From NCBI RefSeq assembly GCF_000426185.1, contig NZ_AUEW01000001.1, positions 310,001 through 374,000 on the forward strand: 64,000 nucleotides of DNA. Direction: 5' to 3'. Under the pieces are notes generated by a model. That model was not told the origin of the DNA and made no database searches. It was given only the letters and a program-made list of their open reading frames with translations. Both the position numbers and the translations under genes were made by a program. This DNA comes from Cellulomonas sp. URHD0024 (GTDB lineage Bacteria; Actinomycetota; Actinomycetes; Actinomycetales; Cellulomonadaceae). Shown piece by piece: positions 43,097 through 58,502 of the stretch (positions are counted from its first letter, which is position 1; each line of letters opens with the position of its first letter).

Positions 43097-43873
43097 ATGA
43101 TCCACGTCGACGTCCCCACCCTCGCGCTGCGCGGTGGCGCCATCCCTGTGCTCGGTCTCGGCACCTGGCAGGCGCAGCACGGCGCGGCCGAACGTGCCGT
43201 CAGTGCGGCTCTCCAGCTGGGCTACCGGCACGTCGACACCGCCACGATGTACGGCAACGAGGGGGAGGTCGGGCGGGCGTTGTCCACGGTGGGCATCGAC
43301 CGGGACGACGTCTTCGTCACCACGAAGCTTCCGCCCGAACGCGTCGGTCGGGAACAGCGGACGCTGACCGAGTCGCTCATCGCGCTCAACCTCGACCACG
43401 TCGACCTGTGGCTCATCCACTGGCCTCCGGGCGGGCAGGCGGCCCCACGGACGTGGGACGAGTTCCGGGCGGCTCGCGACGAGGGGCTCGTCCGGTCGAT
43501 CGGTGTGTCGAACTACTCGATCCGGCAGATCGACGAGCTCATCGAGGTGACGGGGGAGGCACCGGCGGTGAACCAGATCCCGTACAGCCCGTCGGACCAC
43601 GACCCGGCTCTGCTCGCTGCCCACCGCGAGCGCGGGATCGTCGTGGAGGGGTACAGCCCTCTCAAGCGCTCCGACCTGCGTGCACCGGCCCTGGTCGACG
43701 CGGCCGCCGCGCACGACGTCACGGCGGCCCAGGTGGTGCTCCGTTGGCACGTGCAGCACGACGTCGTCGTCATTCCCAAGTCGACGGACCGGGAGCGGCT
43801 GGCTGCCAACCTGGACGTGTTCGGCTTCGAGCTCACGGACGAGGAGATGGCGCGCATCGACGCGCTCGGCTGA
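43097..43873 (+). CDS. aldo/keto reductase
   Basis: 258 residues. NADPH-dependent carbonyl reductase with a TIM barrel: IPVLGLGTWQAQ, LGYRHVDTATMYGNE with the catalytic Asp and Tyr, FVTTKLPPER with the Lys, LWLIHWPPGG with the His, GVSNYSIRQI, and VVIPKSTDRERLAANLDVFG for NADPH binding. Family size is normally 270-280, so it is complete. Monocistronic here; likely detoxifies aldehydes. Confidence 0.94.
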   Translation: MIHVDVPTLALRGGAIPVLGLGTWQAQHGAAERAVSAALQLGYRHVDTATMYGNEGEVGRALSTVGIDRDDVFVTTKLPPERVGREQRTLTESLIALNLDHVDLWLIHWPPGGQAAPRTWDEFRAARDEGLVRSIGVSNYSIRQIDELIEVTGEAPAVNQIPYSPSDHDPALLAAHRERGIVVEGYSPLKRSDLRAPALVDAAAAHDVTAAQVVLRWHVQHDVVVIPKSTDRERLAANLDVFGFELTDEEMARIDALG

Positions 43874-43966
43874 CGGCAGACCCCGGACGGGCGGAAGCCG
43901 GTGGCTGTGTGCCAGGCTTGTCGTGCGCCGAGAACCGAGCCGACCGTAGCCAGAGGTGGTGGGCGG

Positions 43967-44272
43967 GTGCCAGTGACGACGACGACCAGACGTGCCGCAG
44001 TGGCGGCGACAGGGACGTGGACCGACCCGGACGGGGTGCGCCGGCCGGCCGGTGAGGTGCACGCCTGGCACAGCGGCGCCAACGAGACCGTCTGTGGTCT
44101 GAGCCTGTACCGGAGCTCGTTGGCGCGGTTCCCGCACGTCACGTGGGCGGACGTCCAGCCGGCGACCGGCGGGCACGCCGACGAGGTGGAGCGCGTCTGC
44201 CCGCGGTGCGCCGCAGGCATGGGCAAGAGGCGCGACGAGCGCCCGTGGGTGCGGACCCGGCCTCGCCCGTGA
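43967..44272 (+). CDS. small Cys-containing protein preceding the GH2 gene
   Basis: 101 residues from GTG at 43967 with GAGGTGG about seven bases upstream. The middle part has HAWHSGANETVCGLSL and the C-terminal part VCPRCAAGMG, so a His/Cys and CxxC pair may bind zinc. I do not recognise the family. The stop overlaps the GH2 start by GTGA, so it is the first gene of the glycan operon. Confidence 0.65.
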   Translation: MPVTTTTRRAAVAATGTWTDPDGVRRPAGEVHAWHSGANETVCGLSLYRSSLARFPHVTWADVQPATGGHADEVERVCPRCAAGMGKRRDERPWVRTRPRP

Positions 44273-46179
44273 GCGCGTCGTCGAGCACGCCCGAGGACGA
44301 CGTCGCTGCGACCACGGTGGACGTGAACCACCCCCGCCCGCAGCTCCGGCGCGAGGAGTGGGAGGACCTGAGCGGGCCGTGGGGCTTCGCGTTCGACGAC
44401 GGCCTGCAGGGCATCCCCGGCCGCTGGCACGAGCGGGAGGACGTGTTCGACCGCGTGATCCAGGTGCCGTTCCCGTTCGAGTCGCCGGCCAGCGGCGTCC
44501 ACGACACCGGGTTCCACCCCGTCGTCTGGTATCGACGGGAGTTCACGGCGACCGCCCGACCCGAGCAGCGTCTCCTGCTGCACTTCGGCGCCGTCGACTA
44601 CCGCGCGCACGTCTGGGTCAACGGCGCGTCGGTGGCCTACCACGAGGGCGGCAACACCCCCTTCGCGGCAGACATCACCTCCGTCCTGGACGACTCCGGC
44701 ACGCAGGTCGTCGTGGTCCGCGCGGAGGACAGTCCGTCGGACCTGCGGCAGCCACGAGGCAAGCAGGACTGGCAGCCGGAGCCGCACGCCATCTGGTACG
44801 ACCGCACGTCGGGGATCTGGCAGCCCGTCTGGCTCGAGCACGTGCCCGAGGCGCGCGTCCGCTCGCTGCGGTGGAGCACCGACGCGGACGGTCGCGGCGT
44901 GGACCTGGTGGTCAAGGTGCGCAAGGACGCGAAGAACGACCTGCGTCTGCGGGTGGTCCTGACCCAGCGTGGGCGCGTGCTCGGCGACGACACGTACGCG
45001 GTGACCGACGGCGAGCTGCAGCGACGCATCACCTTCGCCGAGCACGACATGAGCCTCGGGCACTCCGACCTGCTCTGGTCGCCCGAGCACCCCAACCTCA
45101 TCGACGCGGTCATCACGCTGCTCGACGGCGAGGAGGTGCTGGACCGCGTCTACAGCTACACGGCGGTGCGCAGCGTCTCGGCGTCCCGCGACCGCCTGCT
45201 CCTCAACGGGAGGCCGTACTTCCTGCGCCTGGTCCTCGCACAGGGTTTCTGGCCGCAGTCGCACCTGGCGGCGCCCGACGCCGACGCCCTCCGGCGGGAG
45301 GTCCAGATGATCAAGGACCTCGGTTTCAACGGCGTCCGGCTGCACCAGAAGGTGGAGGACCCCCGGTTCCTCGCGTGGTGCGACCGCCTCGGCCTCGTCG
45401 TCTGGGCCGAGATGCCGGCGGCCTACCAGTTCTCCACGACGACGATCGAGCGACTGACGCGCGAGTGGCTGGAGGTCCTCGAGCGTGACCTGAGCCACCC
45501 CTGCATCATCGCCTGGGTGCCGGTCAACGAGAGCTGGGGCGTCCCGGCCCTCGAGCGGTCGCGGCCGCAGGAGGACCTCGTCCGGGCGCTCTACCACCTG
45601 ACCAAGGCCATGGACCCCGACCGGCTCGTGATCGGCAACGACGGCTGGGAGCAGCCCGTGACCGACGTGGTCACGGTGCACGACTACGCGTCCCGCGGCT
45701 CGGTGCTCCGCGACCGGTACGGCGACTGGGCCAGGCTGGAGCACACCCTCGAGCGCATCCAGCCCGGCTATCGCGTCCTCCTCCTCGGCGGCGCGGCGCG
45801 CGACGACCGGCCCGTGCTGATCAGCGAGTTCGGCGGGATCACCCTGGACGCCGACAACAACGGAGGCTGGCGCGGCTACGGCGAGGTCCGCTCGGCGGAC
45901 GGCCTTCTCGAGGGATACCGCGACCTGGTGACCGCCCTGCTCGACAGTGCAGCCGTGGTCGGGTTCTGCTGGACCCAGCTGACCGACACGCAGCAGGAGC
46001 GCAACGGTCTGCTGACCGCGGAGCGCACGCCGAAGGTCCCGGTGGGCGCCATCCGGGCGATCACGCAGAGGGTGGCGGCGGCGGTCCCCGGAGACGCGAT
46101 CGACGAGTTCGCCTACGGCGACTACGCCCCCGGCAGCCCGCAGGACCTCGACGGTCCGTCCTCGACCGGGTCGGGGTAG
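44269..46179 (+). CDS. glycoside hydrolase family 2 enzyme
   Basis: 636 residues. Retaining beta-glycosidase with sugar-binding jelly roll (about 20-175; GPWGFAFDDG, WYRREFT, VWVNGASVAYHEGGNTPF), an immunoglobulin-like domain (185-290) and the TIM barrel (295-600). Acid/base Glu421 in WVPVNESWG and nucleophile Glu520 in VLISEFGGI. No signal peptide, so it is cytosolic. Sequence flavour is beta-galactosidase/beta-glucuronidase-like. GTG start overlaps the previous gene; no strong ribosome-binding site. Confidence 0.92.
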   Translation: MSASSSTPEDDVAATTVDVNHPRPQLRREEWEDLSGPWGFAFDDGLQGIPGRWHEREDVFDRVIQVPFPFESPASGVHDTGFHPVVWYRREFTATARPEQRLLLHFGAVDYRAHVWVNGASVAYHEGGNTPFAADITSVLDDSGTQVVVVRAEDSPSDLRQPRGKQDWQPEPHAIWYDRTSGIWQPVWLEHVPEARVRSLRWSTDADGRGVDLVVKVRKDAKNDLRLRVVLTQRGRVLGDDTYAVTDGELQRRITFAEHDMSLGHSDLLWSPEHPNLIDAVITLLDGEEVLDRVYSYTAVRSVSASRDRLLLNGRPYFLRLVLAQGFWPQSHLAAPDADALRREVQMIKDLGFNGVRLHQKVEDPRFLAWCDRLGLVVWAEMPAAYQFSTTTIERLTREWLEVLERDLSHPCIIAWVPVNESWGVPALERSRPQEDLVRALYHLTKAMDPDRLVIGNDGWEQPVTDVVTVHDYASRGSVLRDRYGDWARLEHTLERIQPGYRVLLLGGAARDDRPVLISEFGGITLDADNNGGWRGYGEVRSADGLLEGYRDLVTALLDSAAVVGFCWTQLTDTQQERNGLLTAERTPKVPVGAIRAITQRVAAAVPGDAIDEFAYGDYAPGSPQDLDGPSSTGSG

Positions 46180-46317
46180 CGCAGTCCCTGCGCGTCCGGT
46201 GCTGGAAAGCGTTCGCCGCGACGAGCCGCCGATCAGCACGTACGTTGTGCACCAGAGAGGTTGGGTCGACAGCCCCGCACGACAGGACCCGCAGGGGTCT
46301 TGATCACCGGAGGCCCC

Positions 46318-52182
<5,865 letters not shown>

Positions 52183-52209
<27 letters not shown>

Positions 52210-52238
52210 CGAGCGGCGGGCGCAGGAGAACGGCTGAC
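52183..52238 (+). repeat. 28-bp tandem duplication spanning the stop codon
   Basis: Two copies of a 28-bp unit (GAGCAGCGGGCGCACGAGAA.. and GAGCGGCGGGCGCAGGAGAA..) with two mismatches; a third partial copy begins at 52239. The first unit contains the stop of the ThDP gene, so the second is non-coding. Confidence 0.8.
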
Positions 52239-52256
52239 GAGCGGCGGCCGTGCCGG

Positions 52257-52508
52257 TCAGACGCGCCGCCGCGACTCCGAGGTGCGGCAGAGCTGCTCGC
52301 ACGCGGCGGCGGCGTCGACCGACCGGCGGTCCATCTTGCAGACCGGACACGTCGAGTCGCGCTGGAGGCAGGCGGGACACGGCTCGGGTCTCCTGCCGAG
52401 GAGTCCGGGAACCGGGTGCGACCCGGCGCAACGGGCACCGCGGTCGCAGTGCGGGCAGTGCCCGTTGGTGAGGGTTGCTGTCCCGCAACGGCACACCTGC
52501 AGTGGCAT
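52257..52508 (-). CDS. zinc-ribbon-like Cys-rich small protein
   Basis: 83 residues from ATG at 52508 with GGAG about eight bases upstream. Four cysteine pairs are visible: QVCRCG (Cys-x-Cys), CPHC, CPACLQR and CPVCKM, suggesting two zinc ribbons; a His/Arg-rich segment lies between. C-terminal third is Ala/Arg-rich. No close family recognised; may bind nucleic acid or act as an adaptor. Convergent with the ThDP operon. Confidence 0.7.
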   Translation of the reverse strand: MPLQVCRCGTATLTNGHCPHCDRGARCAGSHPVPGLLGRRPEPCPACLQRDSTCPVCKMDRRSVDAAAACEQLCRTSESRRRV

Positions 52509-52728
52509 CGGGCGAGCTCCGTCCACGGTCGTGGTCTGGATCCTCGCCCTTCTCGGGGGATGCGACTCACTGTAGTTGGCGGCGTCCGGCCCAGCACGTC
52601 GTGGCAGCCCGGCGCCCGAGTGCGCGACGGCCGCGATGGCCGCTGCGGTCGCGGTGACGGTCCTCAGAGCGCACGATTTTCCCCTCAGGTGCAGAACGTC
52701 GCCGGCGAGCACGACCAGGAGGACCGAC

Positions 52729-53931
52729 GTGCGTGCACTCACCTGGCAGGGACGCGAGGACGTCCGGGTCGAGACCGTCCCGGACCCGCGCATAGAGCAA
52801 CCGACCGACGCGATCGTGCGGGTGACGTCGACCGCGATCTGCGGTTCCGACCTGCACCTGTACGGCGTCCTCGGGATGTACCTGGAGAAGGGCGACATCC
52901 TGGGGCACGAGGCGATGGGCGTCGTCGAGGAGGTTGGCCCCGGCGCGACGCGCCTGAAGCCCGGCGACCGGGTCGTCGTGCCCTTCGGCATCGCCTGCGG
53001 CACCTGCTGGATGTGCACGCACGGGCTCATGTCGCAGTGCGAGACGACGCAGGTGCGCGACCAGGACAAGGGCGCCGCGCTCTTCGGCTACACCAAGCTC
53101 TACGGGCAGGTACCGGGCGGCCAGGCGGAGTACCTGCGGGTGCCGCAGGCACAGTTCGGGCCGGTCGTGGTGCCTGACGACGGCTCGCCGGACGAGCGCT
53201 ACCTCTACCTCTCGGACGTCCTGCCCACGGCGTGGCAGGCCGTGGAGTACGCCGCGGTCCCGCCGGGCGGCACGGTCGTCGTCGTGGGGCTGGGTCCGAT
53301 CGGGCAGATGGCGGCACGGATCGCAGCGCACCGCGGGGCGTCGCGGGTGATCGGGCTGGACCTCGTGCCCGAGCGGCTGGCCATGGCGCGCCGCCACGGC
53401 ATCGACGTGATCGACGTGACGGCGGTCGACGACCTCCTCGGGGCGGTCCGTGACCTCACGGACGGCCGGGGTGCCGACTCGACGATCGACGCGGTCGGCA
53501 TGGAGGCGCACGGGTCGTCTGCGGCGGCCGGCGCCCAGAAGCTCGCCGGTCTGCTGCCGGACGCTCTGGCCCGGCCGATGACCGAGAAGGCGGGGGTCGA
53601 CCGGCTCGCGGCGCTGCAGACGGCCATCGAGCTGGTGCGGCGAGGGGGCACCGTGTCCATCTCCGGCGTCTACGGCGGCGCCGTGGACCCGATGCCGATG
53701 ATGGACCTGTTCGACCGCCAGGTGAGCCTGCGGATGGGCCAGGCGAACGTCCGGCGGTGGGTCGACGACCTGCTGCCGCTGGTGTCGGGGGACGAGGACC
53801 CGCTGGGCGTGCTGGACCTGCGGACGCACCGTCTCCCGCTCGACGAGGCGCCGGACGCCTACGCGATGTTCCAGGCCAAGAAGGACGGCTGCATCAAGGT
53901 CGTCCTCGACCCGGCCGCACGGGCGGGCTGA
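52729..53931 (+). CDS. zinc-dependent alcohol dehydrogenase (glutathione-independent formaldehyde dehydrogenase-like)
   Basis: 400 residues from GTG at 52729 with AGGAGG six bases upstream. AICGSDLHLYG (catalytic zinc Cys), GHEAMGVVEEVG, structural-zinc-type Cys in CGTCWMCTHGLMSQC, and VVVVGLGPIGQMAARIAAHRG (Rossmann). The insertion around 230-300 and wording ALPTAWQAVEY (LPTAWQAVEY) match the FdhA/threonine-dehydrogenase-like subgroup. Followed by an SRPBCC gene with a 1-nt TGATG overlap. Confidence 0.92.
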   Translation: MRALTWQGREDVRVETVPDPRIEQPTDAIVRVTSTAICGSDLHLYGVLGMYLEKGDILGHEAMGVVEEVGPGATRLKPGDRVVVPFGIACGTCWMCTHGLMSQCETTQVRDQDKGAALFGYTKLYGQVPGGQAEYLRVPQAQFGPVVVPDDGSPDERYLYLSDVLPTAWQAVEYAAVPPGGTVVVVGLGPIGQMAARIAAHRGASRVIGLDLVPERLAMARRHGIDVIDVTAVDDLLGAVRDLTDGRGADSTIDAVGMEAHGSSAAAGAQKLAGLLPDALARPMTEKAGVDRLAALQTAIELVRRGGTVSISGVYGGAVDPMPMMDLFDRQVSLRMGQANVRRWVDDLLPLVSGDEDPLGVLDLRTHRLPLDEAPDAYAMFQAKKDGCIKVVLDPAARAG

Positions 53932-54383
53932 TGGCGACCGTCACGCGCGCGATGAGCTGCCCTCCGCAGGCGGTGCTCGACGTGCTCGCCGACGGCTGGA
54001 CCTACGCCACCTGGGTGGTCGGGACGTCGCGCCTGCGCAGCGTCGACCTGTCCTTCCCGGCGCCCGGGTCCACCATCGACCACTCCTTCGGCGTGTGGCC
54101 GGCGGTGATCGACGACAAGACGATCGTGCTGGCGTGGCGTCCCGACCGAGGCATCGAGCTGCAGGCCCGTGGGTGGCCGGTGGGGGAGGCGCGGGTGCGC
54201 ATCGACGTGGTTCCGCGGGCGGGGGGCTGCTCCGTGCGGATCGTGGAGGACGCCGTGCGGGGTCCGGGCCTCCTGCTGCCCCGACCGCTGCGTACAGCGC
54301 TCCTGGTGCCCCGCAACACCGAGACTCTGCGCCGCTTGTCGCACCTGGCGCAGGGGCGCAGCGCCCGCGCGGCGGCGGCGTGA
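53931..54383 (+). CDS. SRPBCC family protein
   Basis: 150 residues. START-like lipid/ligand-binding fold: N-terminal strand MATVTRAMSCPPQAVLDVLA, helix, WVVGTSRLRSVD, beta strands, and a C-terminal helix RNTETLRRLSHLAQ. Members of actinobacteria near ADH and SDR genes carry or modify small ligands. Start overlaps ADH by 1 nt, stop overlaps the SDR by GTGA. Function unknown. Confidence 0.85.
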   Translation: MATVTRAMSCPPQAVLDVLADGWTYATWVVGTSRLRSVDLSFPAPGSTIDHSFGVWPAVIDDKTIVLAWRPDRGIELQARGWPVGEARVRIDVVPRAGGCSVRIVEDAVRGPGLLLPRPLRTALLVPRNTETLRRLSHLAQGRSARAAAA

Positions 54384-55354
54384 CCCCGTCGCCGGACCCA
54401 CGCGTCGTCGTCCTCGTCGGCGCGTCCAGCGGGATCGGACGAGCGACGGCGCACCGGCTGGCGCGTCGAGGGGACGCGCTCGTGCTGGCCTCGCGTTCGC
54501 GAGCCGTCTTGGAGATCGTCGCGCGGGAGTGCGAAGCACTCGCCCCACCGGGTCGGCCGGGTGCGCACGTGGTGCCGACGGACGTGGCGGACCGTGCCGC
54601 TGTGGAGGCCCTGCTGTGCTCAGCCGTCGACCGGTTCGGTCGGGTCGACGCCGTGATGGTCTCGGCCGCCGTCGTGGCGTACGGGCGGTTCACCGAGGTG
54701 CCGGGCGACGTGTTCGACCAGGCCATGAAGGTGAACCTGCTGGGCACGGCCAACGTCGCGCGGGCCGCGCTGGAGCTGTTCGGCGCCGCAGGCGGTGGCC
54801 ACCTGGTCGTGGTGGGCTCGCTGCTGGGCCGGATCACCACCCCCTGGATGAGCTCGTACGTGGCCGGGAAGTGGGGTGTGCACGGCCTGGCTCGCACGCT
54901 CCAGCAGGAGGTGCGACGAATGCCGGGCGTCCACGTCTCCCTGGTGGCGCCCGGCAGCGTCGACACGCCCGTGTACTCGCAGGCGGGCAGCTACGCCGGG
55001 CGGGTCGGTCGCCCACCGCCTCCGGTCGTCCGCCCGGAGGCTGTCGCCCGCACGATCGCGCACGTGCTCGACCGTCCGAGGCGCATGGTGTCCGTGGGGC
55101 GGTTCACCCCGGTGATGGCCGCCGCCTTCCGGCTGCTCCCGAGCCTGTTCGACGCTCTGGTGACGCCTCTGATGTCCGTCCTCGGGCTCTCGCGCCGGAA
55201 CGTCGAGGCGAACAGCGGGAACGTCTGGGCCCCGACCCCTGCCGGCGAGGCCGTGCACGGACGGTGGGGGCGCCAGTGGCTGCGCGCGCCCCTCGTCGTC
55301 GCGGCGACGGTCCCGGCGGCGGTCGCCCTCCGTGAGCTGCTGCGCCGGTCCTGA
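54380..55354 (+). CDS. short-chain dehydrogenase/reductase with C-terminal extension
   Basis: 324 residues from GTG at 54380. Motifs VVVLVGASSGIGRATA, VMVSAAVVAYG, catalytic Ser in VVVGSLLGRI and the YVAGKWG proton-relay pair. The C-terminal 80 residues (RPEAVARTIAHVLDRPRRMV; LPSLFDALVTPLMSVLGLSR; a terminal hydrophobic helix) are those of the DhbA-like membrane-associated SDRs. Third gene of the ADH-SRPBCC operon. Confidence 0.9.
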   Translation: MTPSPDPRVVVLVGASSGIGRATAHRLARRGDALVLASRSRAVLEIVARECEALAPPGRPGAHVVPTDVADRAAVEALLCSAVDRFGRVDAVMVSAAVVAYGRFTEVPGDVFDQAMKVNLLGTANVARAALELFGAAGGGHLVVVGSLLGRITTPWMSSYVAGKWGVHGLARTLQQEVRRMPGVHVSLVAPGSVDTPVYSQAGSYAGRVGRPPPPVVRPEAVARTIAHVLDRPRRMVSVGRFTPVMAAAFRLLPSLFDALVTPLMSVLGLSRRNVEANSGNVWAPTPAGEAVHGRWGRQWLRAPLVVAATVPAAVALRELLRRS

Positions 55355-55365
55355 CGGCGGTCAGG
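55350..55365. terminator. short hairpin over convergent stop codons
   Basis: CCTGAC-GGCG-GTCAGG: 6-bp stem, 4-nt loop, covering the stops of both the SDR (55354) and the FAD oxidoreductase (55361). Confidence 0.4.
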
Positions 55366-56959
55366 GTTCCCGCAGCACGCGCTCCCACGCGGTGTGCGCG
55401 AGGGCCCGCCGCACGCGCCCGGTCGCGCTCGCCGCACCGAGCGCGGCGCGTGCGGCGTTCCACCCGCAGGCCCCGTGCACGCCGCCCCCAGGGTGTGCGG
55501 ACGCGCTGGCCAGGTACAGGCCGGGCACCGGCGTCTCCGGACGCCCCAGTCCGGTGGTGGGTCTGAACACGAGCTGCTGGTGGATCGCCGACGTACCGCC
55601 GTTGACCGCGCCGCCCGCGAGACTGCGGTTCGCTCGCTCGAGGTCGGCCGGGCTCTGCACGTGCCTGCCGACGACCGCGTCCCGAAAGCCCGGTGCGACC
55701 CGTTCGACGGTGGACTCCATGCGCTCGACCTGGGCCTCGACCTCGGCCTGCGACCAGTCCGTGCCGCGGGGTACGTGCGTGTAGGCCCACGCCGACTCGG
55801 TCCCCAGGGGTGAGCGGGCGGGATCCGCGGTCGTCATCTGGCCGAACAGCAGGAACGGGGGCTCCGGGACGCGTCCCAGGGACAGGTCGGCGGCCATGTC
55901 GACGAATCCACGCATGTCTCGGCCCAGGTGCACCGTCCCGGCCTGCCGCGCGGCCTCGGCAGTCCAGGGCACGGGCTGCCCCACGGCCCAGTTGACCTTG
56001 AAGGTGGGGTGGTCCCACTGGAACCGCTCCAGGTCGCGCGTCAGGCGGGCCGGGAGGTGTTCCCTGCCGACGAGGTCCAGGTACAGCGAGGGTGCGGTCA
56101 CGTCGGCGACGACCGCGCGGCGCGCTCGCACCCGCCGACCGTCTGCGGTGCGCACGCCGACGGCGCGCCCGGCCGACACGACGACCCGGTCGACCCGGGT
56201 GCCCGTCCGGACCCGACCGCCGGCGGCCTCGAGTCGTCGTACCAGTGCTCCCGCGAGTGCTCCGGCGCCCCCCTGAGGCACCGGGAAGCCGACGTCCTGC
56301 CCGAGCATCGCCAGCAGCCAGCCGAAGACGCCGCTGCCGGCGGCGTCGGGAGGGACGTCGGCATGCATGGCGTTGCCGGCCAGGAGCAGCCCGCCACCCT
56401 CGCCACGGAAGTTCTCGTCGGCGAGGCGCCGGACGGGGAGGACACCGATCCGGGCCAGGTCCAGCGCCCCCGCGATGCCCGTCCGGCGCAGCAGGCGCAG
56501 GAGGGCGACGGCCGGCGGCAGCGGCGTGAACAGGGCGTCGAGAAGCGGGTCGCGGATCGTGCGCCAGGCCTCGACCATTCGCAGCCAGGCGTCACCGTCG
56601 CCCGGCGCGAACTCGTCGAGACCGGCTGCGGTGTCGTCCGCGCCGCGGTGCAGCACCGCCGCGCGCCCGTCGTCCAGGGCGTGCGCGAGCACCGTCGGCG
56701 CGTGCACCCAGTGCAGCCCGTGGTCGCCCAGGTTCAGGCCCTCGAGGACGGGCGACGCCGCCGCGAGCGGGTAGAAGGCGCTGAACAGGTCGGTGTGGAA
56801 GCCCGGTCTGATGACCTCGTCGGTCCGGACGGCGCCACCCGGTGTGTCCTGCTCTTCGAGCACGAGAACGTCCCAACCCGCGTCGACGAGCGCGTTCGCA
56901 GCGACGAGGCCGTTGGGTCCTGCGCCGATCACCACCGCGTCGACCGTCAGGCCGGTCAT
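55361..56959 (-). CDS. NAD(P)/FAD-dependent oxidoreductase (phytoene-desaturase-like)
   Basis: 532 residues. VDAVVIGAGPNGLVAANALV (FAD GxGxxG) and LEEQDTPGGAVRTDEV (second FAD motif) open the protein; PVPQGGAGALAGALVRRLEA and GLYLASASAHPGGGVHGACGWNAA close it. This is the CrtI/FAD-amine-oxidase-like fold. The ATG at 56959 gives the conserved N-terminus; the frame extends further upstream without support. The family includes carotenoid desaturases and less well characterised retinol/sterol reductases; no carotenoid genes are nearby, so the substrate is open. Confidence 0.9.
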   Translation of the reverse strand: MTGLTVDAVVIGAGPNGLVAANALVDAGWDVLVLEEQDTPGGAVRTDEVIRPGFHTDLFSAFYPLAAASPVLEGLNLGDHGLHWVHAPTVLAHALDDGRAAVLHRGADDTAAGLDEFAPGDGDAWLRMVEAWRTIRDPLLDALFTPLPPAVALLRLLRRTGIAGALDLARIGVLPVRRLADENFRGEGGGLLLAGNAMHADVPPDAAGSGVFGWLLAMLGQDVGFPVPQGGAGALAGALVRRLEAAGGRVRTGTRVDRVVVSAGRAVGVRTADGRRVRARRAVVADVTAPSLYLDLVGREHLPARLTRDLERFQWDHPTFKVNWAVGQPVPWTAEAARQAGTVHLGRDMRGFVDMAADLSLGRVPEPPFLLFGQMTTADPARSPLGTESAWAYTHVPRGTDWSQAEVEAQVERMESTVERVAPGFRDAVVGRHVQSPADLERANRSLAGGAVNGGTSAIHQQLVFRPTTGLGRPETPVPGLYLASASAHPGGGVHGACGWNAARAALGAASATGRVRRALAHTAWERVLREP

Positions 56960-56961
56960 CG

Positions 56962-57504
56962 TCAGCCCTGGGGCGCGCGCTGCACGAACGCCATGTGGCC
57001 GCCGAGATAGCCACTGACCGCGAGCACGGCGCCGCCGGCGAGCGAGAGGGCCACGCCAAGTCGTCGGCGACGCGCCCGTCGCAGGAGCCAGGACGTGGTG
57101 TACAGCCCGAGGGCGAGGCCGTTGAGCCCGGCGTGCGCGGCGCCGACCCGCTGCACGCGCTCTCCGGAAGCCGACCAGTCGGCCAGGCCCGTCAGTGCTG
57201 TGGGCACCGCTGTCAGGATGCCCAGGCCGAGCAGGCGGTCGGAGGCCGCCCTCACCTCGGCGGGCCCGACCAGGTCGAGCACCGTGCTGCTGAGCCACAG
57301 CCCGATCGGCGCGTCGGTCAGCAGCGGGTGCGCGGCATGGCCGATCGGCGCGCCGCGCAGCATGGCCCGGACGCGGGGGACCCGCTCGAGCGGGCGGGCG
57401 AGCGCGCGGAGGCCGCGGGCCGGCCGGTCCAGGCCGGCGTTCGTCTCGAGCGCGGTGGCGGCCCGACGTGGAAGCGGTCGGCGGGGCGATGACAGGGAGA
57501 CCAT
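56962..57504 (-). CDS. DUF2231 family membrane protein
   Basis: 180 residues, four predicted membrane helices. PIGHAAHPLLTDAPIGLWLS is the DUF2231 signature with conserved His and Pro, and AHAGLNGLALGLY a second motif. A basic N-terminal extension (1-45) precedes it. Stop is 2 bp from the start of the FAD oxidoreductase, so the pair is one transcript. A link to redox or heme chemistry is likely for this family but unproven. Confidence 0.88.
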   Translation of the reverse strand: MVSLSSPRRPLPRRAATALETNAGLDRPARGLRALARPLERVPRVRAMLRGAPIGHAAHPLLTDAPIGLWLSSTVLDLVGPAEVRAASDRLLGLGILTAVPTALTGLADWSASGERVQRVGAAHAGLNGLALGLYTTSWLLRRARRRRLGVALSLAGGAVLAVSGYLGGHMAFVQRAPQG

Positions 57505-57594
57505 CGGTCCCTCCCCGGAAGAGGAGTCGCGGCAGTCTTCTTCACCACCGCGAGCATCGCAGCGACGGGGCCACCGCGCAGGACGAGGGGCGGA

Positions 57595-58290
57595 TCAGCG
57601 CCGCCGCGCCTCTCGGATCACCCGCGCGGCCGTCTGCGTCAGGGTCGCGCCGGCCACCTCGGCGGCGTTCAGCAGCCTCTCGTACGCGCTCGCCATGTCC
57701 ACGCCGTACGTGTGCGCGAGGACGCCCTTGGCTCGTTCGATGGTCGCGCGTCCGTCGAGCGCGAGCCGGACGCGCTCCGCGAGGTCGTCATCCGTCAGGT
57801 CCGTCGGCTGTGCCAGCGCGAGGGTCGCGACGTCCGCGAGGTACTGACCGAGTCGCAACGCGGAGTCGTCAAGTCGTTCTGAGCGCCGGAGGAAGACGTT
57901 GAGGCCACCGATCGTCCGGCCGCGCCACGTCATGGGGAACGCGTAGACAGCGTCGAAGCCGGCCGTGACGACCGCGCTACCGACGTCGGGCCAGCGTTCG
58001 GCGATCATCGCTGCGCCCACGATGCTGAGCTGCTCACCTGTGGCTATGACGTCGACGCACGGTCCGCTCTGCTGCTGTGCCTGGTAGACCTCCAGCTCCG
58101 CAGCGCGATGAGACGTCGCGGCGAGCAGCTCGAGACCCCGGCCGACCTCGACGAGGAGCGCAGCCGCATCGGCGTGGAGCAGCGTCGCGCAGTCGTCGAC
58201 GAGGCGGGCCACCACGTCGGTGGTCTCGTGGTCGCGCACCAGCGTGCCGAGCAGGTCGGCGAACGCTTCTACGGGTGTGTGGGTGTTCAT
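57595..58290 (-). CDS. GAF-ANTAR transcription antiterminator
   Basis: 231 residues. GAF domain (about 10-160; DDCATLLHADAAALLVEVGR; AVYAFPMTWRGRTIGGLNVF) followed by ANTAR (about 168-228; LALDGRATIERAKGVLAHTY). Second GAF-ANTAR protein in this window; it is monocistronic. Binds RNA antitermination targets, which I cannot identify here. Confidence 0.9.
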   Translation of the reverse strand: MNTHTPVEAFADLLGTLVRDHETTDVVARLVDDCATLLHADAAALLVEVGRGLELLAATSHRAAELEVYQAQQQSGPCVDVIATGEQLSIVGAAMIAERWPDVGSAVVTAGFDAVYAFPMTWRGRTIGGLNVFLRRSERLDDSALRLGQYLADVATLALAQPTDLTDDDLAERVRLALDGRATIERAKGVLAHTYGVDMASAYERLLNAAEVAGATLTQTAARVIREARRR

Positions 58291-58502
58291 GGCTCACCGT
58301 CCTTGGTGTCGTCGTCGCTCGACATTTCGTCCGTCGGGTCGCGGCTGTAGGCGAGACGTCTGTGCACGGGGCCGGGGACGGTCGACAGCCGTGGGGACAC
58401 CGGCTCCGCCACGCCCTCGGCCAGCCCGGTGAACATCGGCACCCGCCGCCGGGGTAACGGCTGCCGCTGGGCCGTGCGCCGTCTTGTGCGAGGCGTCGCT
58501 GG

